DNA of 64,000 nucleotides from an uncultured Ruminococcus sp. (GTDB taxonomy: Bacteria > Bacillota > Clostridia > Oscillospirales > Acutalibacteraceae): the NCBI GenBank assembly GCA_902766885.1, contig CACXFS010000010.1:1-64000 (forward strand). The letters run 5' to 3'. This document shows positions 53,176 through 61,373 of the stretch, in pieces. The position numbers were made by a program, and so were the translations under genes. The notes under the pieces are model-generated. The model had not been told where the DNA came from. It saw only the letters and a program-made list of their open reading frames with translations, and did no database searches. The number at the start of each line of letters is the position of its first letter. Position 1 is the stretch's first letter.

Positions 53176-53254
53176 TGTAGGAAACGGTCTTGACCGTTCC
53201 GCTGATTAAAAACTAACTTATGTTTTTTTGGAACAGTCAAGACTGTTGCCTACA
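53176..53254. repeat. Dispersed repeat, family B
   Basis: TGTAGGAAACGGTCTTGACC facing GGAACAGTCAAGACTGTTGC between noc and parA. Fragments of family F flank it at about 53140 and 53325. The 506-base gap otherwise holds a terminator and the parS site below. Confidence 0.75.
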
Positions 53255-53365
53255 TTTAATTATAAAAATATAAAACATATACAGTACTTTACTTTATCAG
53301 TCGGGTAAAAGTTATATACATACAATCCGACTTTTATGCTCAATTTACCTGCGGAGGAACTCCGC

Positions 53366-53381
53366 TGTTTCACGTGAAACA
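53366..53381. promoter_or_regulatory. parS centromere site upstream of parA
   Basis: A second perfect TGTTTCACGTGAAACA, about 125 bases before the parA start. It may also let ParB repress the parAB operon. Confidence 0.95.
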
Positions 53382-53506
53382 ATTTATCTGCCAAACATTT
53401 AAAAAATCTCATTATTTTTTAAAATATGCTTTAAAACACATTATAAATATGCTATAATTTAAAAGTATTATCAATACGCCGGAAAATAATTTATAAGGTG
53501 ATTATC

Positions 53507-54280
53507 TTGGCAAAAATTATAGCAATATCAAACCAAAAGGGCGGTGTAGGCAAAACCACAACCGCCGTTAATCTTGCGGCTTGTCTTGGCGCACAGGGCA
53601 AAAAAACTCTGCTCGTTGATGCTGACCCTCAGGGAAACGCAACAAGCGGCGTCGCAATTGATAAAAGCAAGGTAAAATATTCAACATATGACATTTTAGT
53701 TGAGGGGGCTAAGGCTGAACAGTGCGTTCTGACAACACCTTACGAAAATCTGCACATTCTCCCGTCAAGTCTTGATTTGGCGGCGGCAGAGCTTGAAATT
53801 GCAGAAAAAAGTCACCGTGAGGCACTGCTCAAAAATGCGCTCTTGCCGATTAAGCAGTATTACGATTACATAATCATCGACTGTCCTCCGTCACTCGGAC
53901 TTATTACAGCAAATGCACTTACCGTTGCAGACACATTTTTAGTTCCTATTCAGTGCGAATATTACGCACTTGAAGGACTGTCACAGCTTATGAATACGGT
54001 AAGGCGAATCAAACGCCAGTACAACTATTCAATAGAGCTTGAGGGCGTTTTGCTGACAATGTATGACGGCAGACTCAACCTTACTCAGCAGGTAGTAAAC
54101 GAAGTCAAAAAGTTCTTTCCGGGCAAGGTTTTCAAAACCGTCATTCCGAGGGGCGTAAGACTTTCGGAGGCACCGAGCTTTGGTATGCCCGTAATCTACT
54201 ACGACAAATCCTGCAAGGGCAGTCAGTCATATATGGAAATGTCAAAGGAAATTATAGCAAAGGAGCGACATAATGGCTAA
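53507..54280 (+). CDS. parA: Chromosome partitioning ATPase ParA (Soj)
   Basis: Deviant-Walker ATPase (257 aa) that binds DNA non-specifically and works with ParB to separate origins; in Bacillus it also acts on DnaA. It has KGGVGKTTT at the N-terminus, LLVDADPQGNAT, and the YIIIDCPPSLG switch. I prefer the TTG at 53507, 6 bases after AAGGTG, giving the standard MAKIIAISNQKGG start; a GTG at 53498 overlaps that ribosome site. It overlaps parB by 8 bases. A parS site lies upstream. Confidence 0.96.
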   Translation: MAKIIAISNQKGGVGKTTTAVNLAACLGAQGKKTLLVDADPQGNATSGVAIDKSKVKYSTYDILVEGAKAEQCVLTTPYENLHILPSSLDLAAAELEIAEKSHREALLKNALLPIKQYYDYIIIDCPPSLGLITANALTVADTFLVPIQCEYYALEGLSQLMNTVRRIKRQYNYSIELEGVLLTMYDGRLNLTQQVVNEVKKFFPGKVFKTVIPRGVRLSEAPSFGMPVIYYDKSCKGSQSYMEMSKEIIAKERHNG

Positions 54281-55121
54281 AAAATTAGGCGGACTCGGCA
54301 AAGGACTGAACGCCATTTTTATAGAAAACGACAGCGAGGATAACAACGGAAGCGTAACGCTGAAAATTTCCGAAATAGAGCCGAACCGTTCTCAGCCGAG
54401 AAAAGAGTTTGACGAAAAAGCACTCAGCGAGCTTGCTGAAAGCATCTCAAAGCACGGACTTTTACAGCCGTTGCTTGTGCGTCCGTTGCCTTTAGGCGGT
54501 TACCAGATTGTAGCAGGTGAACGACGTTACCGTGCATGCCGAATGGCGGGAATAACGGAAGTCCCCGTAATCATCCGAGAACTCGGCGACACAGAAACAA
54601 TGGAAATTGCGCTGATTGAAAACCTACAGCGTGAGGACTTAACCCCGATTGAAGAAGCACTCGGCTATCAGGTACTTATTGACGAGCACGGCTTTTCACA
54701 GGAAGAAGTTGCACAGTCGGTTGGAAAGTCAAGACCTGCTATTGCAAACTCTCTAAGACTTTTAAAACTTCCGCAGAGTATTCTGGATTTGGTGTCGGAC
54801 GGAAAAATCTCGGCAGGTCACGCAAGAGCGTTGCTCACACTTGAGGACGAAAAGCTGATGCAGGAGCTTGCCGAGGAGATAATCAAGAAGGATTTATCCG
54901 TTCGTCAGGTTGAAAAAATCTGCAAACAAAAGCCTAAACCCGAAAAAGAAGAAACTCCCGAAAAGAAACCGTCGTTCTACAGTATGGTAGAGCTTGCTCT
55001 CAACGAAAGCCTCGGCAGAAAAATCAAGGTTTCAAAGAATAAAGGCAAACAGGGCGGAATTTTGCAGATTGAGTTCTACTCAGACGAGGAGTTAACGGAA
55101 CTGTCAAATAAATTAAAATAG
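54273..55121 (+). CDS. parB: Chromosome partitioning protein ParB (Spo0J)
   Basis: Centromere-binding CTPase clamp of 282 residues. The N-terminal tail KKLGGLGKGLNAIF contains the Arg/Lys region that stimulates ParA, followed by EPNRSQPRKEFDEKAL, GERRYRACRMAG (CTP motif) and the helix-turn-helix FSQEEVAQSVGKSRPAIANSLRLL near 150-175. A C-terminal dimer domain completes it. It loads at the two parS sites in this window. It is translated with parA and followed by repeats. Confidence 0.97.
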   Translation: MAKKLGGLGKGLNAIFIENDSEDNNGSVTLKISEIEPNRSQPRKEFDEKALSELAESISKHGLLQPLLVRPLPLGGYQIVAGERRYRACRMAGITEVPVIIRELGDTETMEIALIENLQREDLTPIEEALGYQVLIDEHGFSQEEVAQSVGKSRPAIANSLRLLKLPQSILDLVSDGKISAGHARALLTLEDEKLMQELAEEIIKKDLSVRQVEKICKQKPKPEKEETPEKKPSFYSMVELALNESLGRKIKVSKNKGKQGGILQIEFYSDEELTELSNKLK

Positions 55122-55236
55122 AAATATTTAATTTACAATTAATAACTAACAATTGAAGTTCACTTCACTCCAAATTTTAAATAGTGAGTGTTGTATGGAA
55201 AAGATTGTTTTCTGCGGATTGATTGATATATCGGAA

Positions 55237-55327
55237 ATATTTAGGGACGTGTAGGAACCCGTCCCCTACGAAATGAAATACAAACGTTTCCTCTATATCC
55301 GTAGGGGACGGCTTTCCAGACGTCCCA
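55237..55327. repeat. Family A-type GGGACG repeat pair upstream of serS
   Basis: GGGACGTGTAGGAACCCGTC facing GGGGACGGCTTTCCAGACGT followed by CCC: two arms in opposite directions, like the outer parts of the 101-407 element without the GGACACGG units. Confidence 0.7.
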
Positions 55328-55375
55328 TTAATAGTAGATTGTTAATTAAAATATATTAATTGAGGAGAAATAAAA

Positions 55376-56656
55376 ATGATTGATATTAAGTTTTTAAGAG
55401 AAAATCCCGACGCAGTAAAGGAAAACATAAAGAAGAAGTTTCAGGACAACAAGCTTGAACTCGTTGACAAGGTAATTGAGCTTGACGCTGAAAGCCGTGC
55501 CGTTAAACAGCAGGCTGACGAGCTCCGTTCAAACCGCAACAAGATTTCAAAGCAAATCGGCGCACTTATGGCTCAGGGCAAAAAAGAAGAAGGTATGGCA
55601 CTCAAAGATGAGGTTACACGTCAGGCACAACTCCTGTCAGAGCTTGAAGAAAAGGAAACAAAGCTTTCCGAGCAGGTAACCGAAATTATGATGCAGATTC
55701 CGCAGATGATTGACAAAAAAGTTCCGATTGGCAAGGACGATTCACAGAACGTTGAGATTGAGCGTTTCGGTGAGCCGGTTGTGCCCGACTACGAAATTCC
55801 GTATCATACAGAAATTATGGAAAAGCTTAACGGAATCGACCTTGACTCTGCAAGAAAGGTTGCAGGCAACGGATTCTACTATCTTATGGGCGATATTGCA
55901 AGACTGCACAGCGCAGTAATTTCATACGCACGAGATTTTATGATTGACAGAGGCTTTACCTACTGCGTACCTCCGTTTATGATAAGAAGTAACGTTGTAA
56001 CAGGCGTTATGAGCTTTGCGGAAATGGACTCAATGATGTATAAGATTGAGGGTGAGGATCTCTATCTTATCGGTACAAGCGAACATTCAATGATTGGTAA
56101 ATTCATCGACACAATAAACAAGGAGGAAAATCTTCCTTACACCCTCACAAGCTACTCACCCTGTTTCAGAAAAGAAAAGGGTGCGCACGGCATTGAGGAG
56201 AGAGGCGTTTACAGAATCCACCAGTTTGAAAAACAGGAGATGATTGTTGTCTGCAAGCCCGAAGAAAGCGAAATGTGGTTTGACAAACTCTGGCAGAACA
56301 CTGTTGATTTGTTCCGTTCAATGGATATTCCGGTAAGAACTCTTGAATGTTGCTCAGGCGACCTTGCAGATTTAAAGGTTCGTTCACTCGACGTCGAGGC
56401 GTGGTCACCACGTCAGAAAAAGTATTTTGAGGTAGGCTCATGTTCAAATCTCGGTGACGCTCAGGCTCGCAGACTTAAAATCAGAGTATCGGGCGAGGGC
56501 GGAAAAAAGTACTTTGCACATACCCTCAACAATACAGTTGTTGCTCCTCCGAGAATGCTTATTGCATTCCTCGAAAACAATCTTAACGAGGACGGCTCCG
56601 TAAGAATTCCCGTTGCATTAAGACCATATATGGGCGGCAAAGAAGTTATTAAATAA
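55376..56656 (+). CDS. serS: Seryl-tRNA synthetase
   Basis: Class II synthetase of 426 residues that charges tRNA-Ser and tRNA-Sec. The N-terminal long coiled-coil arm (about residues 30-105, Lys/Glu/Gln-rich) binds the tRNA variable arm. Motif 2 is FRKEKGAHG...YRIHQFEKQE and motif 3 ends in PPRMLIAFLENN. TTGAGGAG precedes the ATG. No T-box leader was seen in the repeat-filled upstream region. Its place between parB and dnaA is often seen in Clostridia. Confidence 0.97.
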   Translation: MIDIKFLRENPDAVKENIKKKFQDNKLELVDKVIELDAESRAVKQQADELRSNRNKISKQIGALMAQGKKEEGMALKDEVTRQAQLLSELEEKETKLSEQVTEIMMQIPQMIDKKVPIGKDDSQNVEIERFGEPVVPDYEIPYHTEIMEKLNGIDLDSARKVAGNGFYYLMGDIARLHSAVISYARDFMIDRGFTYCVPPFMIRSNVVTGVMSFAEMDSMMYKIEGEDLYLIGTSEHSMIGKFIDTINKEENLPYTLTSYSPCFRKEKGAHGIEERGVYRIHQFEKQEMIVVCKPEESEMWFDKLWQNTVDLFRSMDIPVRTLECCSGDLADLKVRSLDVEAWSPRQKKYFEVGSCSNLGDAQARRLKIRVSGEGGKKYFAHTLNNTVVAPPRMLIAFLENNLNEDGSVRIPVALRPYMGGKEVIK

Positions 56657-56708
56657 TGCGGATTTCGGAATTAAGTATTAACAATTAAATGCAGAGAACA
56701 TAAATAAG

Positions 56709-56740
56709 AAGGACTGTCGAGTTTGAAGACAGTCCTTTTT
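56709..56740. terminator. Bidirectional terminator after serS
   Basis: AAGGACTGTC and GACAGTCCTT form a stem followed by TTTT, between convergent serS and the DUF2752 gene. A family D copy lies at 56753-56782. Confidence 0.85.
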
Positions 56741-56778
56741 AATGTATTAATTCAGCATTACGCATTCCGAATTCCGCA

Positions 56779-57177
56779 TTAATTTAACGGTGCAAGAAAA
56801 CTGAAATACGGGATATTTCTCAGCACACCGAACAAAACAAAACAGCATATCAATAATATCACAATGATATTAAACCACCTGCTGTGCGGCATATTACCTG
56901 TTTTAATATATGTGACAACCGACGCAATTGCAAGAATAAGAAACAGAGGAGACAAAATCAGAACAGCGGCATTCTGATGCAGTGCTGACACAAAATCAAG
57001 CTGAAACAGACTTATGAACATTCTTGAAATTCCGCATCCCGGACAATATAGTCCCGTAACAAAATGAAAAGGACATGGTATTGCAAAGCCGGTCAGTCTG
57101 TAAATTACATAATATAAAATTCCGGCTGCGAGCAGAATTGCCGCAGCCGTAATTGTCTTTTTTATTCTTTTTTTCAT
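56779..57177 (-). CDS. DUF2752 membrane protein
   Basis: A 132-residue membrane protein with three or four hydrophobic segments and the DUF2752 hallmark CPFHFVTGLYCPGCGISRM near residues 35-53; CPxCG may bind metal. The function is unknown. It lies 9 bases downstream of the DUF4234 gene on the minus strand, and the two are commonly neighbours in Clostridia. They are the only minus-strand genes between rpmH and the right end. Confidence 0.85.
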   Translation of the reverse strand: MKKRIKKTITAAAILLAAGILYYVIYRLTGFAIPCPFHFVTGLYCPGCGISRMFISLFQLDFVSALHQNAAVLILSPLFLILAIASVVTYIKTGNMPHSRWFNIIVILLICCFVLFGVLRNIPYFSFLAPLN

Positions 57178-57186
57178 CAGTAAGAA

Positions 57187-57531
57187 TTATGACATTTTGT
57201 TGAGTTCGCTCTGCATAAGAGCATAAGCGACAATGCCTAAACCGAAAAGTTCAAGAATAAGATAAAGAATACCTGCATTTGAGTCAGCAGGCATATTTCT
57301 CATAGCCTTAGCCTCGTTAATTTTTTCTCCCTGCTTGTAAGCCCAATAGATACCATAGATACCGCAAGTTACAAGTGTAAGAAGAAATACCATACCGCCT
57401 GAAGTACCGTCCTGAGCGTGGCCTGAAGCAATATTAGTTTCATTTGCAAGAACAATCATCCAATAAATTGCATAAATACCGCAAGTTATGATTGAAAGTA
57501 CAATGCATAAACCTACATTTCTCTTAACCAT
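57187..57531 (-). CDS. DUF4234 membrane protein
   Basis: A 114-residue membrane protein with the repeated motif TCGIYAIYWMIVLANE (residues 16-31) and TCGIYGIYWAYKQGEK (55-70), typical of DUF4234, and a third hydrophobic segment near the C-terminus. No enzymatic motif is visible. GGAGG precedes the ATG. It forms a two-gene unit with DUF2752, reading away from dnaA, so the 468-base region between them is divergent and probably carries both promoters. Confidence 0.85.
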   Translation of the reverse strand: MVKRNVGLCIVLSIITCGIYAIYWMIVLANETNIASGHAQDGTSGGMVFLLTLVTCGIYGIYWAYKQGEKINEAKAMRNMPADSNAGILYLILELFGLGIVAYALMQSELNKMS

Positions 57532-57619
57532 TTGTCTACCTCCTATAATTTGGTAATTAGATTATATATTAATTTGCTTTAGTAGTCAATAGATTTTTGC
57601 ACAAAAGTGAAATATTCTG

Positions 57620-57830
57620 ACAAAAAAATCCACAAAATTTGTTACTTGAGGTCGAGTGCCTTAACAGGATAGCCTCTACAGATAATCTTTCGCAGTATAT
57701 CCGAAATGAAATTCAAGCGAACAGAATTACAAAAAGTCAGTTTTTTCTTAAATAAAGCATAGATAAATGTATGACTTCCGAGATACCGTGCAAAATTTAA
57801 AACCGACTTTATAGGGCAAACTAAAAAACT
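57620..57830. other. dnaA upstream region with one DnaA-box-like site and family C/F remnants
   Basis: Between the DUF4234 gene and dnaA I find one box-like word, AAATCCACA (near 57626), a decayed family C unit GTCGAGTGCC at 57651, and a family F arm (TGACTTCCGAGATACCG to GACTTTATAGGG) at about 57770-57830. No cluster of TTATCCACA boxes is visible. Confidence 0.4.
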
Positions 57831-57884
57831 CCCGAAATACAGAGTTTACAGCTAAAATACAACGTATATAAAGGGCTAAAACAC

Positions 57885-57913
57885 TTGCATTATCAGCGGT
57901 TTTGAGGTATAAT
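57885..57913 (+). promoter_or_regulatory. dnaA promoter
   Basis: TTGCAT (57885-57890), a 17-base spacer and TATAAT (57908-57913). The leader contains a small TGCAG...CTGCA hairpin with five T's at 57965-57986. Confidence 0.7.
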
Positions 57914-57999
57914 TATATGGAATGGTATTTTGATAATGGGATAAAATTCGGAAACTAAAATAAGTGCAGATTCTGACTGCATTTTTATGAGAGGAAGGT

Positions 58000-59334
58000 A
58001 TGAATTTGATGGATTCTTTTGATGACGCTTGGGAGGTAATTTGCTCCTATTGCAAAACCAAAATAACCGACGTCGCATATAACACCTGGATTAGCAGAAT
58101 CAAACCTTTACAGCTTGACTTTGAAAATAATACAGCATATCTGGTTGTTCCAAACGATTTTCACCGCCAGACTTTGACACGCTGTTACATTCCGCTTCTG
58201 AACGAGGCTTTTGAGGCTGTTTTTGACAATAAATTTATTATTTCATTCAAAACCCCCGAAGAAGTAGAGGAGTATAAGTCAAAAACTCCCGAAATCAAAG
58301 AAGAAGTAAAGGATACAAACTACGAATACACCTTTGACACATTCATTGTCGGTTCTTCAAACAAATTTGCCCACGCAGCATGTCTTGCGGTTGCTACAAA
58401 CCCGTCGCACGCATACAATCCGCTGTTTCTCTGGGGAAACTCCGGACTCGGCAAAACCCACCTGCTTTACGCAATCGGTAATGAAATCAAGAAAAACGAC
58501 CCCTCAAAGGTTATCTGCTACATAAAGGGCGACGACTTTACAAATGAGCTTATTGAATCTCTGCGCCTTGCAAAGATGAGCGAGTTCAGACATAAATACA
58601 GACAAGCTGACATTCTGCTTGTCGATGACGTTCAGTTTATCGGCGGTAAAGAGAGTACGCAGGAGGAGTTTTTCCACACCTTCAACGCTCTTTATGACGC
58701 CAAAAAGCAGATTGTTCTCACATCAGACCGTCCGCCAAAGGAAATCAAAACGCTTGACGACCGTCTGCGTTCTCGCTTTGAGCAGGATCTGATTGCCGAT
58801 ATTCAGCCGCCTGATATTGAAACGAGAATTGCAATTATCAAGCGCAAGGCTGAACTTCTTGAAATTGATTTGTCAAATGAGGTTTGCGAATATATTGCGT
58901 CAAAAATCAAGGCTAATATCCGCCAGCTTGAGGGCACTGTTAAAAAGTTAAAGGCAAAGTCGCTTTTAAATCACGAAAAGCCGACAATTTCTTCTGTTCA
59001 GGAGGTTATTGCCGACATTCTGAACAACGACGTTCCGCCCGAGGTTACGGTTGAGCGTATTATTGACGAAGTTGCAAGAACCTACGGCGTTTCAGCCGAT
59101 GAAATCCGCTCGCAGAAAAACAGGAGTGCAAACATCAGCAACGCACGTCATATTGCAATTTACGTTACAAGAGAGCTGACGACGCTTTCTATGGTTGCAA
59201 TCGGCGAGGAGTTCGGCAACAGACACTATTCAACAATTATCTACACGCTCAAAAAGGTACAGGAAATGATGGAAAAAGACCGCAAGGTCAAAGAAATCAT
59301 TGACGACACAATCAAGAATATAAGAGACAGATAA
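58000..59334 (+). CDS. dnaA: Chromosomal replication initiator DnaA
   Basis: Initiator ATPase of 444 residues. Domain I (1-85) has AYNTWISRIKPLQL; a short linker precedes the AAA+ domain with Walker A GNSGLGKTH near 148 and Walker B LLVDDVQF near 205. Domain IV (about 350-444) is the DNA-binding domain. Where most DnaA proteins have GGRDHTTV, this one reads GNRHYSTI: the Asp, His and first Thr that contact the DnaA box are His, Tyr and Ser. Otherwise the protein is complete. GAGAGGAAGG precedes the ATG. It heads the dnaA-dnaN-yaaA-recF-remB order. Confidence 0.98.
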   Translation: MNLMDSFDDAWEVICSYCKTKITDVAYNTWISRIKPLQLDFENNTAYLVVPNDFHRQTLTRCYIPLLNEAFEAVFDNKFIISFKTPEEVEEYKSKTPEIKEEVKDTNYEYTFDTFIVGSSNKFAHAACLAVATNPSHAYNPLFLWGNSGLGKTHLLYAIGNEIKKNDPSKVICYIKGDDFTNELIESLRLAKMSEFRHKYRQADILLVDDVQFIGGKESTQEEFFHTFNALYDAKKQIVLTSDRPPKEIKTLDDRLRSRFEQDLIADIQPPDIETRIAIIKRKAELLEIDLSNEVCEYIASKIKANIRQLEGTVKKLKAKSLLNHEKPTISSVQEVIADILNNDVPPEVTVERIIDEVARTYGVSADEIRSQKNRSANISNARHIAIYVTRELTTLSMVAIGEEFGNRHYSTIIYTLKKVQEMMEKDRKVKEIIDDTIKNIRDR

Positions 59335-59336
59335 TA

Positions 59337-59590
59337 TTTGAGTGTGGAGTTTGGAGTGTGGAGTTTCGGTCGAGTGCCTCGACACGCAAATTTTTGTATT
59401 TTTAACTAATGTAGGGAACGGTCTTGACCGTTCCGATTACCTATAGGTTAGCTGTAACCCCACGGAACAGTCAATACTGTTCCCTACACTAAAAAACAAA
59501 ACGTCATCAATATATCAAGATAAATTCAGCAATCAAACATTTCCAAGCAACACGCACAATTAAAAATTCGGAGCGCAGCGATCTACAATT
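59337..59590. repeat. MITE-like mosaic element, B centre, between dnaA and dnaN
   Basis: GAGTGTGGAGTTTGGAGTGT, family C at 59369-59389, a family B inverted pair at 59410-59489, then the right arm (AACGTCATCAATATATC ... AACACGCAC ... CGGAGCGCAGCG). It has the same module order as 9925-10257, but the closing inverted end is lost. Confidence 0.75.
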
Positions 59591-59599
59591 CCGCATTAG

Positions 59600-59830
59600 A
59601 ACAATCACACTCTTCCTATATATTAAAACTTTTGTGTATTAACCTAACATATTCATCAACATTCCACTAACATCAATCAACGCATTGTTGAATGTTAAAA
59701 ATTTGTTGAATATTGTTTAGCTTTTATAAACATTTATCAAATTCAGCTTGTGGACGTAAAAGCTCAGCGTACAAGCCTTAATTTCAGGTTTTTCTATATT
59801 TTAACATCATCTACTACGACTACGAAAAAA
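59600..59830. other. Candidate replication origin region (dnaA-dnaN gap)
   Basis: A+T-rich sequence directly before dnaN. The 9-base word YATTCAWCA occurs three times: TATTCATCA (59650-59658) and, on the minus strand, CATTCAACA (59686-59694) and TATTCAACA (59704-59712). Near-box TAATACACA lies at about 59631-59640. No canonical TTATCCACA is present. The origin call rests on position and composition. Confidence 0.45.
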
Positions 59831-59863
59831 TAAATATTATTAAGATAGGAGAAGAAAACTGCC

Positions 59864-60970
59864 GTGAAAATTTCGTGTTTAAGAACCGACCTTGCAAATG
59901 CAGTGTCAAATGTTTCAAGAGCCGTTTCTACAAAAGCTGCTCTACCTGCACTTGAAGGCGTACTGATAAAAGCATACGATAATAAACTTAATATCTCCGG
60001 ATACAATCTTGAAATCGGAATTACAACAGACATCGAGGCTACAATTCAGGCCGAGGGTGAAATTGTTGTCAGCGCAAAACTGTTTTTGGATATCGTTCGC
60101 CGTCTGCCCGAAGAAATAGTGATGATTGAAACCGACGACAGAATGGTTACATACATAACCTGCGGCCACGTTGATTACCAGATTGTTGGTATGTCATCAG
60201 TTGAATATCCGGATTTGCCGAGCTTTGAACAGACTGACGGAGTTACCGTGAATGCAAAAATTCTGCGTGAGATGATTCGTCAGACGGTTTATGCAGTCAG
60301 CGAAAACACAGCTAAGCCTATTTACACAGGCTCTCTGTTTGAAATTGAGAACGGCAACTTCAGAATTGTCGCTGTTGACGGCTACAGAATGGCTATCAGA
60401 AATGAAAATGTTGACTCTGAGAGCAAAACAAGCTTTGTAGTTCCGGGTAAGACACAGCAGGAAGTTCTTAAGCTTTTAACAGATGACGATGAAAATGTTG
60501 AAATCATCATCGGTCAGCGCCATATTACCTTCAAGGTAAAAAATTACCGTGTAATTTCACGTCTTATAGAGGGAACTTTCCTTGACTATAATACGACGAT
60601 TCCAAAAGAGACAAAAACCGAAATTGTGATGAATACAAGAAGTATCATTGACGCAATCGAGAGAATGTCGCTTTTAAATAATGACAGAGTACAAAGCCCC
60701 GTAAGGTGTATTTTTGCCGACGATGAAATAAAGCTTTCGTGTGCGTCTGCCGTTGGTAAGGCGAGCGACGTGTTGTCGGTTCCGATAATCGGCGATCCGG
60801 TTGAAATCGGCTTTAACAACCGCTATATGCTCGACGCTCTTAAAAACACAGACACAGATGAAATCAAGCTGATTTTAAACGGACCTACCGCTCCTATGAT
60901 TATTAAACCCGTAAAGGGCGACGCATTTTTGTGTTTCGTTCTTCCGATGAGGCTTGCAAATGAGAACTGA
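59864..60970 (+). CDS. dnaN: DNA polymerase III beta sliding clamp
   Basis: Ring-forming processivity clamp of 368 residues, three topologically equal domains of about 120 residues each. It starts [22 protein letters not shown] and ends LPMRLAN, the conserved C-terminal MRL segment that lines the protein-binding pocket. The GTG start has AGGAGAAG upstream. It overlaps yaaA by 11 bases. The upstream gap holds the candidate origin region. Confidence 0.97.
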   Translation: MKISCLRTDLANAVSNVSRAVSTKAALPALEGVLIKAYDNKLNISGYNLEIGITTDIEATIQAEGEIVVSAKLFLDIVRRLPEEIVMIETDDRMVTYITCGHVDYQIVGMSSVEYPDLPSFEQTDGVTVNAKILREMIRQTVYAVSENTAKPIYTGSLFEIENGNFRIVAVDGYRMAIRNENVDSESKTSFVVPGKTQQEVLKLLTDDDENVEIIIGQRHITFKVKNYRVISRLIEGTFLDYNTTIPKETKTEIVMNTRSIIDAIERMSLLNNDRVQSPVRCIFADDEIKLSCASAVGKASDVLSVPIIGDPVEIGFNNRYMLDALKNTDTDEIKLILNGPTAPMIIKPVKGDAFLCFVLPMRLANEN

Positions 60971-61208
60971 GAAGATAAAAATTGACAGCGAATTTATTAA
61001 ATTGCAGGATTTATTAAAGCTCGGCGGAGCTGTTGACACAGGCGGAATGGCAAAAGTTATCATTCAGAACGGCGAGGTCGAGGTAAACGGCGAGGTCTGC
61101 ACAATGCGTGGAAAAAAGATGCGCAATGGCGACTTTGCAGTTTTTGACGATTTAAAATTAGAAGTAGAAGTCGAGTGCCTCGACACGCAAATCGGCGGTG
61201 CGAACTGA
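60960..61208 (+). CDS. yaaA: S4-domain RNA-binding protein YaaA
   Basis: A small S4-domain protein (82 aa) with the RNA-binding motif [21 protein letters not shown] and [14 protein letters not shown]. It is found between dnaN and recF in most Firmicutes and is linked to ribosome assembly. The ATG at 60960 lies inside dnaN. The last codons (ECLDTQ) are encoded by a family C repeat at 61170-61190, which seems to have landed in the 3' end and extended the reading frame compared with the about 71 residues usual for YaaA. Confidence 0.9.
   Translation: MRTEKIKIDSEFIKLQDLLKLGGAVDTGGMAKVIIQNGEVEVNGEVCTMRGKKMRNGDFAVFDDLKLEVEVECLDTQIGGAN
61170..61190. repeat. Family C repeat inside the yaaA 3' end
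   Basis: GTCGAGTGCCTCGACACGCA, identical to the copies at 30235, 40297, 47624 and 59369, here translated as part of YaaA. Confidence 0.85.
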
Positions 61209-61373
61209 GGGCAAATTGAGAATAAAATCGGATTTTATATAAAGCGATTACTCGACCATTAAATTTTAAAATAGATGAAGTAAAAGGGATTCTTGCGTCA
61301 GAAATAGAAAAATGTCCGACTCCCGAGCTACCGAGTTATAGTTCAAAACCGACTTATAGGGCGGACTAAAAAA

